This document shows, one piece after another, positions 33,203 to 40,712 of a stretch of 64,000 bases of DNA. Where the stretch lies: the NCBI GenBank assembly GCA_020639135.1, contig JACKHE010000002.1, positions 62,001-126,000 of the forward strand, in the 5' to 3' direction. This DNA is from Phycisphaeraceae bacterium. Lineage in GTDB: Bacteria; Planctomycetota; Phycisphaerae; Phycisphaerales; UBA1924. A program made the translations under genes and the position numbers. The first letter of the stretch is position 1; each line of letters starts with the position of its first letter. A model generated the notes under the pieces. It searched no databases and was not told the origin of the DNA. It saw only the letters and a program-made list of their open reading frames with translations.

Positions 33203-33700
33203 TCAGCCGGCGGTTCGCCGGGGATCCTCGGGGCGCTCGTCCCACTTCGCCCGGTACGCGACGAGCCTGCCGTGCAGCGATTGGTCGTGCAGGGCGAGAA
33301 TCTCCACCGCCAGCAGCGCCGCGTTGACCGCGCCGGCCTTGCCGATCGCCAGCGTCCCCACGGGAACGCCGCCGGGCATCTGCACCGTCGAGAGCAGCGA
33401 GTCCAGACCATCCAGCGCGGAGGTCATCGGCACCCCCAGCACCGGCAGCGTCGTGTGCGCTGCGCACACCCCGGCCAGGTGCGCCGCCGCCCCGGCCGCC
33501 GCGATGACGACCTGCACGCCGCGCTCCCGCGCCCCGCCGACGACCGCAGAGACCTTCGCCGGATTGCGGTGCGCCGAGAGCGCCTTGCACTGGTGAGCGA
33601 CGCCGAAGTCGTCGAGCGTCGTCGAGGCGTGCTCCATGACCGGCCAGTCGGAGGCCGAGCCCATCAGGACGAGGACCAGAGGGTTGTCGGAGTCAGGCAT
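33203..33700 (-). CDS. purE: N5-carboxyaminoimidazole ribonucleotide mutase PurE
   Basis: A 165-residue class I PurE, de novo purine synthesis. Motifs: MGSASDWPVMEHA (about 11-23), SAHRNP with the catalytic His near 42, GAAAHLAGVCAAHTTLPVLGVP (about 72-93) and a Gln/Pro-rich MPGGVPVGTLAIG. ATG 33700 is chosen from the conserved N-terminus; TACCTT lies six nt upstream and there is no SD. purK is not adjacent. Confidence 0.96.
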   Translation of the reverse strand: MPDSDNPLVLVLMGSASDWPVMEHASTTLDDFGVAHQCKALSAHRNPAKVSAVVGGARERGVQVVIAAAGAAAHLAGVCAAHTTLPVLGVPMTSALDGLDSLLSTVQMPGGVPVGTLAIGKAGAVNAALLAVEILALHDQSLHGRLVAYRAKWDERPEDPRRTAG

Positions 33701-33866
33701 GCGCCCAAGGTACCGGCGCCGGCGCCCGGGCTCCACCTGGCCACAGTTTCCACATTGGCCGTTCGCGGCCAGGGGTGATCATGATTATTCGGTTCATTGA
33801 GCGGGTTTCTCTGTTGCGCACACCGTTTGCATGATCCGTGCGTCACGAGTCTGTGCCCCAGGGGGC

Positions 33867-33883
33867 GGCGACATGTTGTCGCC
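33867..33883 (+). promoter_or_regulatory. Inverted repeat upstream of the twelve-repeat secreted protein
   Basis: GGCGACA and TGTCGCC separated by TGT. It could be an operator or an RNA hairpin in the leader, 75 nt before the ATG at 33958. No other signal in the 257-nt spacer is convincing. Confidence 0.3.
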
Positions 33884-33957
33884 GAATACAGTGCGGATGT
33901 TCCCGCGGGATTGGGTCAGGCACAGCGTCGGTTCACACACCCACGGAGAACACCACA

Positions 33958-35109
33958 ATGACCACGACCCTCCCCGCCGCCCATGGCCGAGCACGACGCC
34001 GGCTCGCGATCCCTGCGCTGGCGATCGGCGCGATCCTCGCCTCGGCGCCGACCTCGATCGCCAGCCGGGGGCCCTGCTGCTGTCCGGGCGATCTCAACGA
34101 CGACGGCATCGCGGATCAGCGCGACATCCAGTTGCTGATGCTGCTCTTCGGACCCTGCCCCCCCGGCGGCCCCTGCGTCGGCGACTTCAACGGCGATGGG
34201 ATCATCGATGCCCTCGACGCCGTGATCCTCGCCGGCCTGGCCGGGCCGTGTTGCCGGGGCGACCTGAACCATGACGGGCGCATCGACGCCTTCGACATGG
34301 CGATCCTGCAGTGCTCCTTCGGCTTCTGCCCGCCCGACCCCTGCTGCCCCTACGACTTCAACCACGACGGCGTGGTCGATGTCAACGACCTCAACCTCGT
34401 CATCGCCAATATCGGCGGCTGCAACGGGCCCGTCGGGTGCCCCTGCCCCTGGGACCTCAACGGCGACGGGGTGGTTGATCTCAACGATGTCGCGATCGTC
34501 AACGCCAACTTCGGGATCTGCTGCCCCGGCGATTTCAACAACGACCGCCTCGTCAACAACCAGGACCTCGCCATCCTCCAGGCGAACTTCGGTCCCTGCC
34601 CGGTCACTGGCTGCCCCTGGGATCTCGACGGCAACATGATCGTGGACCTCAACGACCAGGCGATCCTGCTGTCCCTCTTCGGGCCCTGCTGCCCCGGCGA
34701 TCTCAACGCCGACGGCTGCACCAACGGGCAGGACCTCGCCCTGTTGCTCCCGCTCGTCGGGACTGCCTGCCCCGGTCCCGCCGGGTGCTTCGGCGACTTC
34801 AACGGCGACGGCGTCATCGACCGCCTCGACGTCCTCCGTCTGCTCGCCTGGTTCGACGCCTGCTGCCCCGCGGACCTCAACCGCGACGGCGTCGTGGACC
34901 TCGCCGACGCCAACATCCTCGCCGGGCTCTTCGGGCCCTGCTGCCTCGGCGACCTCAACGGCGACGGCCGGGTGGATACCGCCGACCTCGGCATCCTCCT
35001 CGCCAACTTCGGGACCGGCGGGCCGATCGGCGATCTCAACAACGACGGCTTCGTGGACACCGCCGACCTTGGACTGCTGCTCTCCAACTTCGGTCCCTGC
35101 GGCTGCTGA
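33958..35109 (+). CDS. Secreted protein built of twelve EF-hand/dockerin-type calcium repeats
   Basis: 383 residues. Signal peptide (RRLAIPALAIGAILASAPTSIA), then nothing but twelve tandem ~28-residue units of the form GDLNxDGxxDxxDxxxLxxxFG. Asp/Asn at positions 1, 3, 5 and 12 of each loop would bind Ca2+; unit 6 (NNDRLVNNQD) and unit 7 (DGNMIVDLND) are degenerate. Most units are separated by a CC or CPxxxC motif (FGPCCPGDLN), so disulfides may link them. ATG 33958 has GGAG nine nt upstream. No enzyme domain is present. A calcium-binding surface or matrix role is inferred; no cohesin gene is visible. Confidence 0.85.
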   Translation: MTTTLPAAHGRARRRLAIPALAIGAILASAPTSIASRGPCCCPGDLNDDGIADQRDIQLLMLLFGPCPPGGPCVGDFNGDGIIDALDAVILAGLAGPCCRGDLNHDGRIDAFDMAILQCSFGFCPPDPCCPYDFNHDGVVDVNDLNLVIANIGGCNGPVGCPCPWDLNGDGVVDLNDVAIVNANFGICCPGDFNNDRLVNNQDLAILQANFGPCPVTGCPWDLDGNMIVDLNDQAILLSLFGPCCPGDLNADGCTNGQDLALLLPLVGTACPGPAGCFGDFNGDGVIDRLDVLRLLAWFDACCPADLNRDGVVDLADANILAGLFGPCCLGDLNGDGRVDTADLGILLANFGTGGPIGDLNNDGFVDTADLGLLLSNFGPCGC

Positions 35110-35150
35110 CAGGATCATCAGGACAGTGACGCGCGTTCGATGACCGACGG

Positions 35151-35178
35151 CGCCCCCGGGTCAACCGATCCGGGGGCG
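35151..35178 (+). terminator. Hairpin terminator between convergent genes
   Basis: CGCCCCCGG (35151-35159) and CCGGGGGCG (35170-35178) form a perfect 9-bp stem with a 10-nt loop, followed by TTGTC. It sits between the twelve-repeat gene and mreD and probably serves the plus-strand gene; the T run is short. Confidence 0.6.
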
Positions 35179-35195
35179 TTGTCGCATCGGCACGT

Positions 35196-35771
35196 TCACC
35201 ACCGGGCCGCGCTCCCGCTCCGGGGCTGGTGCAGCCCGTGGAACCCGAAGAGCGGCGTCAGGAAGTTGAGCGCCGGCCCGACGACCAGCGCGATGGCGCC
35301 GGTGTACGCCGCCGAGCCCAGCCTCGACGCCAGCTCGGGCCTGGCGTGAAAGACCAGCGCCGGGTCCCACCACGACCGCGCCGCAAGGCACGCGACGACG
35401 ACGATCTGCACGATCACCGAGAGCAGCGCCGCGAGCACGAGCATGGTCAGCGGGCTCCGCCGGTACACCATCGCGCGGAGGTTCCCGACGGCCGAGGCCC
35501 CGAGCATGCACCCCAGCGCCGTGGGCCCGACGATGGTCAGCGTCTCGATGTTGTTGGCCGCGAGCCGCTCGCTGGTCAGGTCGAGCGCGACGCCGACGCA
35601 CATCGCCGCCCAGAGCGCGGTCGCCCGCGGCGCCGTCAGCGCGATGTAGGTCACGAGGACCAGCGCGAAGCTCGGCGCCATGCCCGAGTCGCCGAGCTGG
35701 ATCGAGGGGCGCAGCCCCAGCTCAATCCCCATCGTGATCCACGCCGCCAGCGCGAAGACAACCCAGTTCAT
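35196..35771 (-). CDS. mreD: Rod shape-determining protein MreD
   Basis: A 191-residue inner-membrane protein with about five hydrophobic helices, beginning NWVVFALAAWITMGIELGLRPSIQL. Sequence conservation in MreD is weak; the call rests on topology, size and position after mreC. ATG 35771 overlaps the mreC stop (ATGA). MreD connects the Mre complex to peptidoglycan synthases in rod-shaped cells. Confidence 0.85.
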   Translation of the reverse strand: MNWVVFALAAWITMGIELGLRPSIQLGDSGMAPSFALVLVTYIALTAPRATALWAAMCVGVALDLTSERLAANNIETLTIVGPTALGCMLGASAVGNLRAMVYRRSPLTMLVLAALLSVIVQIVVVACLAARSWWDPALVFHARPELASRLGSAAYTGAIALVVGPALNFLTPLFGFHGLHQPRSGSAARW

Positions 35772-36628
35772 GGCGCGCCCCCCGGGTCGTCGGGGATCCT
35801 GGGGCAGCGCAGGATGACCTCGCCGATGGTCTCCGAGGGCTGGTCGGGCGTCACGCGGATGCGCAGCCGCTGGTTGGGCTTGGTCTCGATCTCGGTGACG
35901 CGCCCCAGGATCAGCCCCTGCGCGCTGGCGGGCCACGCCCGGTCGCGCACCGTCACGACCTGCCCCAGCACGATCCCCTGCGCCTCGGCCACGAGGTCGC
36001 CTTCCAGCGAACCATCACCCGCCGGCTCCAGCTGGCACGCCCACGGCCCCAGCCCGTCGCTCGTGAGCACGACCGCGTCGATCAGCCCCGCGCGCGGGTT
36101 CGTCACCGGGAGCACCGTGGACATCCCCCGCGTCACCTCGATCACGCGCCCCACGAGGTGCACCCCCCGCGTCGTCGCCACCGACGACCGCGCGACCACG
36201 CCCCGATCGGTCCCGGCGCGCACGCGCAGCAGCCCCTCGGTCAGATCGCTCGGCCCGCCGATCACCGGCGCCGCGACCTGCATGATGTCCAGGTTCGACG
36301 CCAGTTCCGCGCCGCTCTGGAGGTCGCGCAGCAGGCGCTCGAGCTCGGCGATGCGCCCGTCCGCCTCGGCGAAGGCGGACCTCCAGCAGTCCAGCTCCAG
36401 CCGCAGCGCGCGCAGCGTCTCGTCGTCGGCCTCGCCCCGGACGCGGGGCGGCCGCAGCAGGTGCGCGACGATCGAGGCGGGGTGCTGGACCGGCGCCAGC
36501 GCGAACTCGACCGGCGTCGTGAGCCCGCCCAGCCAGCGCGTCGTTCGGTACGGCGCCAGCGCGAGCACGATCAGGGCCAGCGTGGTCAGCGTCAGCGTCC
36601 GGTTGGGAGTGAAGAGTCCTCTGGGCAT
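35768..36628 (-). CDS. mreC: Rod shape-determining protein MreC
   Basis: 286 residues: an N-terminal membrane anchor (about 10-30, TLTLTTLALIVLALAPY), a helical coiled-coil region (about 70-115, RLELDCWRSAFAEADGRIAELERLLRDL contains its core), and the periplasmic beta-barrel domain with repeated GVHLVGRVIEV and LGRVTEIETKPNQRLRIRV strands. ATG 36628 is the likely start since upstream in-frame residues are Arg/Pro-rich and unconserved. It forms a coupled pair with mreD, 58 nt after mreB. Confidence 0.9.
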   Translation of the reverse strand: MPRGLFTPNRTLTLTTLALIVLALAPYRTTRWLGGLTTPVEFALAPVQHPASIVAHLLRPPRVRGEADDETLRALRLELDCWRSAFAEADGRIAELERLLRDLQSGAELASNLDIMQVAAPVIGGPSDLTEGLLRVRAGTDRGVVARSSVATTRGVHLVGRVIEVTRGMSTVLPVTNPRAGLIDAVVLTSDGLGPWACQLEPAGDGSLEGDLVAEAQGIVLGQVVTVRDRAWPASAQGLILGRVTEIETKPNQRLRIRVTPDQPSETIGEVILRCPRIPDDPGGAP

Positions 36629-36686
36629 CCGCGCTCCGCCGGGGGCCCCGTCAGGTCGGCGTCGCGAACGCAACGCCTGCGACGGC

Positions 36687-37787
36687 TCAGAAGTCCATTT
36701 CCGATTCGAGTGTGCCCTTCCACTCCTCCAGGTGCTCGAGGTAGATCGCCGTGCCCCGCGCCACGCACGTCAGCGGGTCGTCGGCGATCTGCACGTCGAG
36801 ACCCGTGCTGGTGGACATCACGGCGTCCATCCCGCGCAGCAGCGCGCCGCCGCCGGCGAGGGTGATCCCGTTGTCCACGAGGTCCGCCGCCAGTTCGGGC
36901 TCCACCTTCTCCAGTGTGCGGGTCACCGTCTCGATGATGTTCTGCAGCGGCTCCTGGAGCGCCTCGCGGATCTCCTCGCTGGTGATGACGATCTTCCGGG
37001 GCAGCCCCGAGACCATGTCCCGCCCCCGGACCTCCATCGTCGTCTCCTCGCCCACCGGAGCCGCGGAGCCGATCTCGATCTTGATGCGCTCGGCGGTCTG
37101 CTCGCCGATCATCATGTTGTACGTCTTCTTCATGTGGCTGATGATCGACTCGTCCAGGTCATCGCCCGCGACGCGGACCGACTCGCACACCGCGATGTCC
37201 GCCAGCGACATGATCGCCACCTCCGTCGTCCCGCCGCCGATATCGACGATCATCGAAGCCGTCGGCTCGACGAAGGGCAGCCCCGCGCCGATCGCCGCGG
37301 CGATCGGCTCCTCCAGCAGGAAGACGCGCCGCGCCCCGGCCCGCTCGGCGCTGTCCAGCACCGCACGCTTCTCCACCGCCGTGATGCCGCTGGGCACGGA
37401 GATCACCACGCGAGGCCCGAAGACCTTGCTGCGACCATTCACCTTGCGGATGAAGTAGCCCAGCATCGCCTCGGTGATCTCGAAGTCGCTGATGACACCG
37501 TCCTTGAGAGGCCGCACCGCCGTGATCGAGCCCGGCGTCTTGCCGAGCATCTCCTTGGCCATCCAGCCCACGGCGTTGCCGTTGTCGAGCACGCGGCCCG
37601 TGTTCTTCTGCACCGCGACGACGCTCGGCTCGTTGAGCACGATGCCCTCGCCCCGGACCGCCACGAGCGTGTTGCACGTCCCGAGGTCGATCCCCATGTC
37701 AACGCTGAACCAGCCCAGGATGGATTCGAGACTCAGCAGCGGGGGGCTCCCCGAAGCGCCGGCGCCGACGCTTCTCTCAACGGACAA
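36687..37787 (-). CDS. mreB: Rod shape-determining actin homologue MreB
   Basis: Bacterial actin that directs lateral wall synthesis. Phosphate-1 motif GIDLGTCNTLVAV, phosphate-2 region MIVDIGGGTTEVAIMS, adenosine motif TLAGGGALLRGMD and C-terminal LEEWKGTLESEMDF. The listed 366-residue product uses a TTG start with no good SD; the true start may be further in, but the helix SILGWF just before SVDMGIDLG resembles the membrane-binding amphipathic helix and should be kept. A -10-like GATAAT lies at 37862-37867 upstream. First gene of mreB-mreC-mreD. Confidence 0.95.
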   Translation of the reverse strand: MSVERSVGAGASGSPPLLSLESILGWFSVDMGIDLGTCNTLVAVRGEGIVLNEPSVVAVQKNTGRVLDNGNAVGWMAKEMLGKTPGSITAVRPLKDGVISDFEITEAMLGYFIRKVNGRSKVFGPRVVISVPSGITAVEKRAVLDSAERAGARRVFLLEEPIAAAIGAGLPFVEPTASMIVDIGGGTTEVAIMSLADIAVCESVRVAGDDLDESIISHMKKTYNMMIGEQTAERIKIEIGSAAPVGEETTMEVRGRDMVSGLPRKIVITSEEIREALQEPLQNIIETVTRTLEKVEPELAADLVDNGITLAGGGALLRGMDAVMSTSTGLDVQIADDPLTCVARGTAIYLEHLEEWKGTLESEMDF

Positions 37788-37922
37788 ACGACAGCCGCAG
37801 CAGGGTTTGCCACGGTTCGACTCTGGGCTCAGATCGGCCTGATCTCACCCCAGGCTGGAAGATTATCGGATTGTCTGGTCCGGCGCCTGAGCCAAATCCC
37901 GCGCCTGGTTCAGGTTGTGACA

Positions 37923-37948
37923 ACGCCGGATCACTGAGGATCCGGCGT
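37923..37948 (-). terminator. Hairpin terminator downstream of the small membrane protein gene
   Basis: ACGCCGGATC and GATCCGGCGT form a perfect 10-bp stem with a 6-nt loop. On the minus strand the stem is followed by TTGTCAC. It separates the 38.0-39.1 kb genes from mreB. Confidence 0.6.
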
Positions 37949-37996
37949 CGGACGATTTCTCGGTCGTTCTCTGGAACGCGGGGGCTCGGGATCTGC

Positions 37997-38206
37997 TTAC
38001 TTGAGCTTGATCCGGCCCGGTTGCTGGAGCTCCGTCAGCGGCGCCGCGGCGCCCTCACCCGGGGTCAGCTTCATCCCGTTCTGCCACACCACGAAGCAGG
38101 CCGCCCCCAGGCAGACGACCGCCAGGAAGAGCAGACCCGTGTACACGTTCATTGTCGCTTTCCGGGGCCCCATCGCGCCCGGCATGTGCATTCCAAGTTG
38201 ACTCAT
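37997..38206 (-). CDS. Small single-pass membrane protein, unknown function
   Basis: 69 residues with one membrane helix (YTGLLFLAVVCLGAACFVVW, about 22-41) and a charged C-terminal tail ending in IKLK. The Met-rich N-terminus (MSQLGMHMPGAM) may be partly untranslated if an internal ATG is used. It lies 54 nt downstream of the coiled-coil membrane protein on the same strand and upstream of mreB, so a shared operon is likely. Not recognised. Confidence 0.65.
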   Translation of the reverse strand: MSQLGMHMPGAMGPRKATMNVYTGLLFLAVVCLGAACFVVWQNGMKLTPGEGAAAPLTELQQPGRIKLK

Positions 38207-38260
38207 CGTGGCTCTGGCCTCGTTCGGGAGTTGATTCGTCGGGGGTGCTTGTCGGGACGA

Positions 38261-39112
38261 TCAGCGGGTGACCACGGTGACCAGGTCGCCGGGCTCGACG
38301 CTCACGTCGCGGTTGAGGGTGTCCACCGAGCCGACCGCCGTGTTGAGCGAGACGGAGTTGACCACCAGCTTGCCCACGAACGAGCCGCGGCGCGAGATCG
38401 TCAGCTCCATCCCCTCGCGGATCCGGTCGTTGGAGCCGGCGTCGATCGCGGCCAGCAGCCGCCCGCTGCCCGGGTCCCGGCGGATCTCGGTGATCCTGGC
38501 GCGGACCGCGGTGTTGCCGTCGTTCTGCCCGCCGCCGCTCCCGCCCGCGACCGAGGGCGACGAGTTGCCGTAGGTGTCGCGGAGCTCCTGGAGCTGCTCC
38601 TGCAGCGCCCGGTTGGTCTCGATCGCCACCTCGAGCTGGCCCGAGAGATCGCTGATCCGGTCGGTCAGCTCGATCTCCCGCTGGATGAACCGGAGCCCCT
38701 CGGCCCGGCGCTCCTTCACCTCTTCCTCGAGGCTCTTGATGATCGACGCCTGCGTCGAGACCGTCGCGCCCAGCTGGTCGATCTTGCTCATGACCGAAGC
38801 CTGCTGCGCCTCGGCCTGCTTCGCGTCGGCGAGCAGCCGCTGGTTGTCGCGCTCGAAGTCGGCCAGGTCGTCGTCACGCTCGCGGAGCTGCGACTCCATC
38901 TCGTCCAGCCGGGACTGCAGGTCCGTGGACACGGAGGCCGCCTTGGAGTTCGCCTCCGAGGCCGTCGCGTTGGCCGCGGCCGCCCTGGCCTCGATTTCCT
39001 TGTAGCCCGCCACGATGCGGTCGGCGTTGGTGCTGTACGCCACCGACAGGGCGGCGAGAAGAACGGCGAGGATCGCGGCGAAGACCACGAAGATCTTGGT
39101 GATGATGTGCAC
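38261..39112 (-). CDS. Membrane-anchored coiled-coil protein with MreC-like C-terminal beta domain
   Basis: 283 residues, GTG start with AAGGG upstream. One N-terminal helix (ITKIFVVFAAILAVLLAALSVAY), a long coiled coil (about 35-185, with DEMESQLRERDDDLADFERD), a Gly/Ser linker, then a ~75-residue beta-rich domain (ITEIRRDPGSGRLLAAIDAG, GKLVVNSVSLNTAVGSV, VEPGDLVTVV). The order TM, coiled coil, beta domain is that of MreC, and the gene is two positions upstream of mreB on the same strand. I infer an extra envelope-scaffold protein; family not identified. Confidence 0.75.
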   Translation of the reverse strand: MHIITKIFVVFAAILAVLLAALSVAYSTNADRIVAGYKEIEARAAAANATASEANSKAASVSTDLQSRLDEMESQLRERDDDLADFERDNQRLLADAKQAEAQQASVMSKIDQLGATVSTQASIIKSLEEEVKERRAEGLRFIQREIELTDRISDLSGQLEVAIETNRALQEQLQELRDTYGNSSPSVAGGSGGGQNDGNTAVRARITEIRRDPGSGRLLAAIDAGSNDRIREGMELTISRRGSFVGKLVVNSVSLNTAVGSVDTLNRDVSVEPGDLVTVVTR

Positions 39113-39452
39113 GGTGGGACCCTTCGGAGCTCTCGAAATTGTTGGCCGGTTTCACTTGCGGCGGACTGACACCCGTACCGCCTGCCGAGACGAAGCGACA
39201 ACACGGCCGCGGGGGTCATCATACCCCTGAGTCCGCCATTGTCGCCGGTCAGAATCGGCCTTTTCGTCGCATCCAAGCGAGCGATCCGGCCCCTGTCATT
39301 GTCCTACGCACCCGGAGCAACGGCGGATCCCGCCGAGGCCCGGCTCCGGGGGGCGGTCCTCCGCCGGCCCCGGCAATCACCTAGATTCGACCCTGCACGC
39401 CAGGAAGTCAAGCAGGCCGATGGCTCGCAGACCCGGGCAGCGGGAATCCGAT
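39113..39452. other. Intergenic region upstream of the coiled-coil gene
   Basis: 340 nt with no credible gene. On the minus strand a TATGAT hexamer (39218-39223) inside a GGGGT...ACCCC inverted repeat may be the -10 of the coiled-coil gene, with a leader of about 100 nt. I see no hairpin terminator for the HEAT-repeat lipoprotein gene that ends at 39453. Confidence 0.5.
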
Positions 39453-40712
39453 TCAGAAGCCGCCTGAACCCGCATCCGACAGCCCGGAAGGCTGTCCGAC
39501 CGCAGCGGTGATCCGCAGCACACCCGCGGCCGCCGCCACCCGGACCAGATCGTTCGTGTCCCCGGACATCATCGTGTCGAGGTAGGCGAGGCTCCGGCTC
39601 CCGCCGATCCACCCGAAGGCGTGGGCCGATTGAGCCCGGATCGCCGGGAACTTGTCCTGCCAGTACTCCTCCGCGATGAAGGAGCCACCCTTCTCCCCGA
39701 GCATCGCCGCCGAAGCCGCGGCCCCAAGCCTCACCTCGGCGGGCAGACGATCCTCCCCGGCGGCGTCCGCCAGATAGATGAGCTGATCGAGTGACCGTAA
39801 GTCCTTGATTTCACCGATGATCTGCACCGCGAGGGCGGAGATCTCCAGATCCTCGGGCCGTGCCGGGAACAGCGATGCCCGCAGCGTCTCGACCCCGGTC
39901 TCGTCGCCCAGTTTCACCAGCGCCTCGGCCACCTGGAGCCTCAGCAGCCGGACCTGAGAGATCGACGCCATCGGCATCGGATCAGCAGCAACCGATTTGA
40001 GCATCGGGATGGCGCTGGAGTTGCCCATCTCGCCGAGGATGAAAACCCCCTGCGCCCGCTGCCGGGTGTCGTTGGAGTAGCAGAGCTGGGCGATCGGCGT
40101 CGGGTCGATCGAGGCCCCGCACCGGGTCATGCCGTAGATCGCCGCGGCCCGCACGACCGGGTCCTCGTCCCGCAGGAGGGGCTTGAGCAGGTCCCGGGAG
40201 GCCTCCAGCTTGAGCCGCCCGATCGTCATCGCGGCCGTGAATCGCACCCCGGGGTTGTCATCCAGGAGCCCCAGCCGCGCGACCGGCTCGACCCGTCCCG
40301 GGGCCAGCGAGAGCGCCTCGATCGCGTTCGCCCGCATCTGGGGCAGTTCCGCGGCCGAGGCGTCGAGAAGGATCGTCATCGCCCGCTCCCGCACCTGGGA
40401 CCGGGCCAGAGGGGAGTAATACGTCTCAGGGCCGGCGGCCAGCGGCGTCTTCTCACCGGACTTGCCGAATGGCGCCGCGGAGGCGGTTTTCGAGGAGGCG
40501 CAACCGCCCATCGCCAGCAGCAGCACGCAGACCCCGATCCAGGGGGCGACGAAGGCGATGACGAGCAGGAATGTCGAGCGTTCCCGTCCGCGGCACGTCA
40601 CCCGGGCCCTGGCGACGCCGGCCTGGACCGTGCGGAGCCAGTCAGGCCGATCCGCGGGGATCAGGTTCGGCATCATCCGCGGCGTGTTCCTGGCGATCTG
40701 GCTCCTGGACAT
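39453..40712 (-). CDS. HEAT-repeat putative lipoprotein
   Basis: 419 residues. After a long basic N-terminus there is one hydrophobic helix ending in a lipobox-like LAMGGC (Cys near 71), then about seven HEAT/PBS-type alpha-helical repeats (RANAIEALSLAPGRVEPVAR, VRFTAAMTIGRLKLEASRD, VRAAAIYGMTRCG). Such repeats usually bind other proteins. ATG 40712 has a perfect AGGGGAG six nt upstream although it lies 71 nt inside the 3' end of lnt; later ATGs at 40676/40673 lack an SD. Directly downstream of lnt, the enzyme that would complete its lipid modification. Confidence 0.78.
   Translation of the reverse strand: MSRSQIARNTPRMMPNLIPADRPDWLRTVQAGVARARVTCRGRERSTFLLVIAFVAPWIGVCVLLLAMGGCASSKTASAAPFGKSGEKTPLAAGPETYYSPLARSQVRERAMTILLDASAAELPQMRANAIEALSLAPGRVEPVARLGLLDDNPGVRFTAAMTIGRLKLEASRDLLKPLLRDEDPVVRAAAIYGMTRCGASIDPTPIAQLCYSNDTRQRAQGVFILGEMGNSSAIPMLKSVAADPMPMASISQVRLLRLQVAEALVKLGDETGVETLRASLFPARPEDLEISALAVQIIGEIKDLRSLDQLIYLADAAGEDRLPAEVRLGAAASAAMLGEKGGSFIAEEYWQDKFPAIRAQSAHAFGWIGGSRSLAYLDTMMSGDTNDLVRVAAAAGVLRITAAVGQPSGLSDAGSGGF

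Noticed and set aside
34060..35109. Regularly spaced repeats that might be read as a CRISPR array
   Set aside because: The repeats are in-frame, degenerate codon repeats of a calcium-loop protein; there are no identical repeat units or unique spacers.
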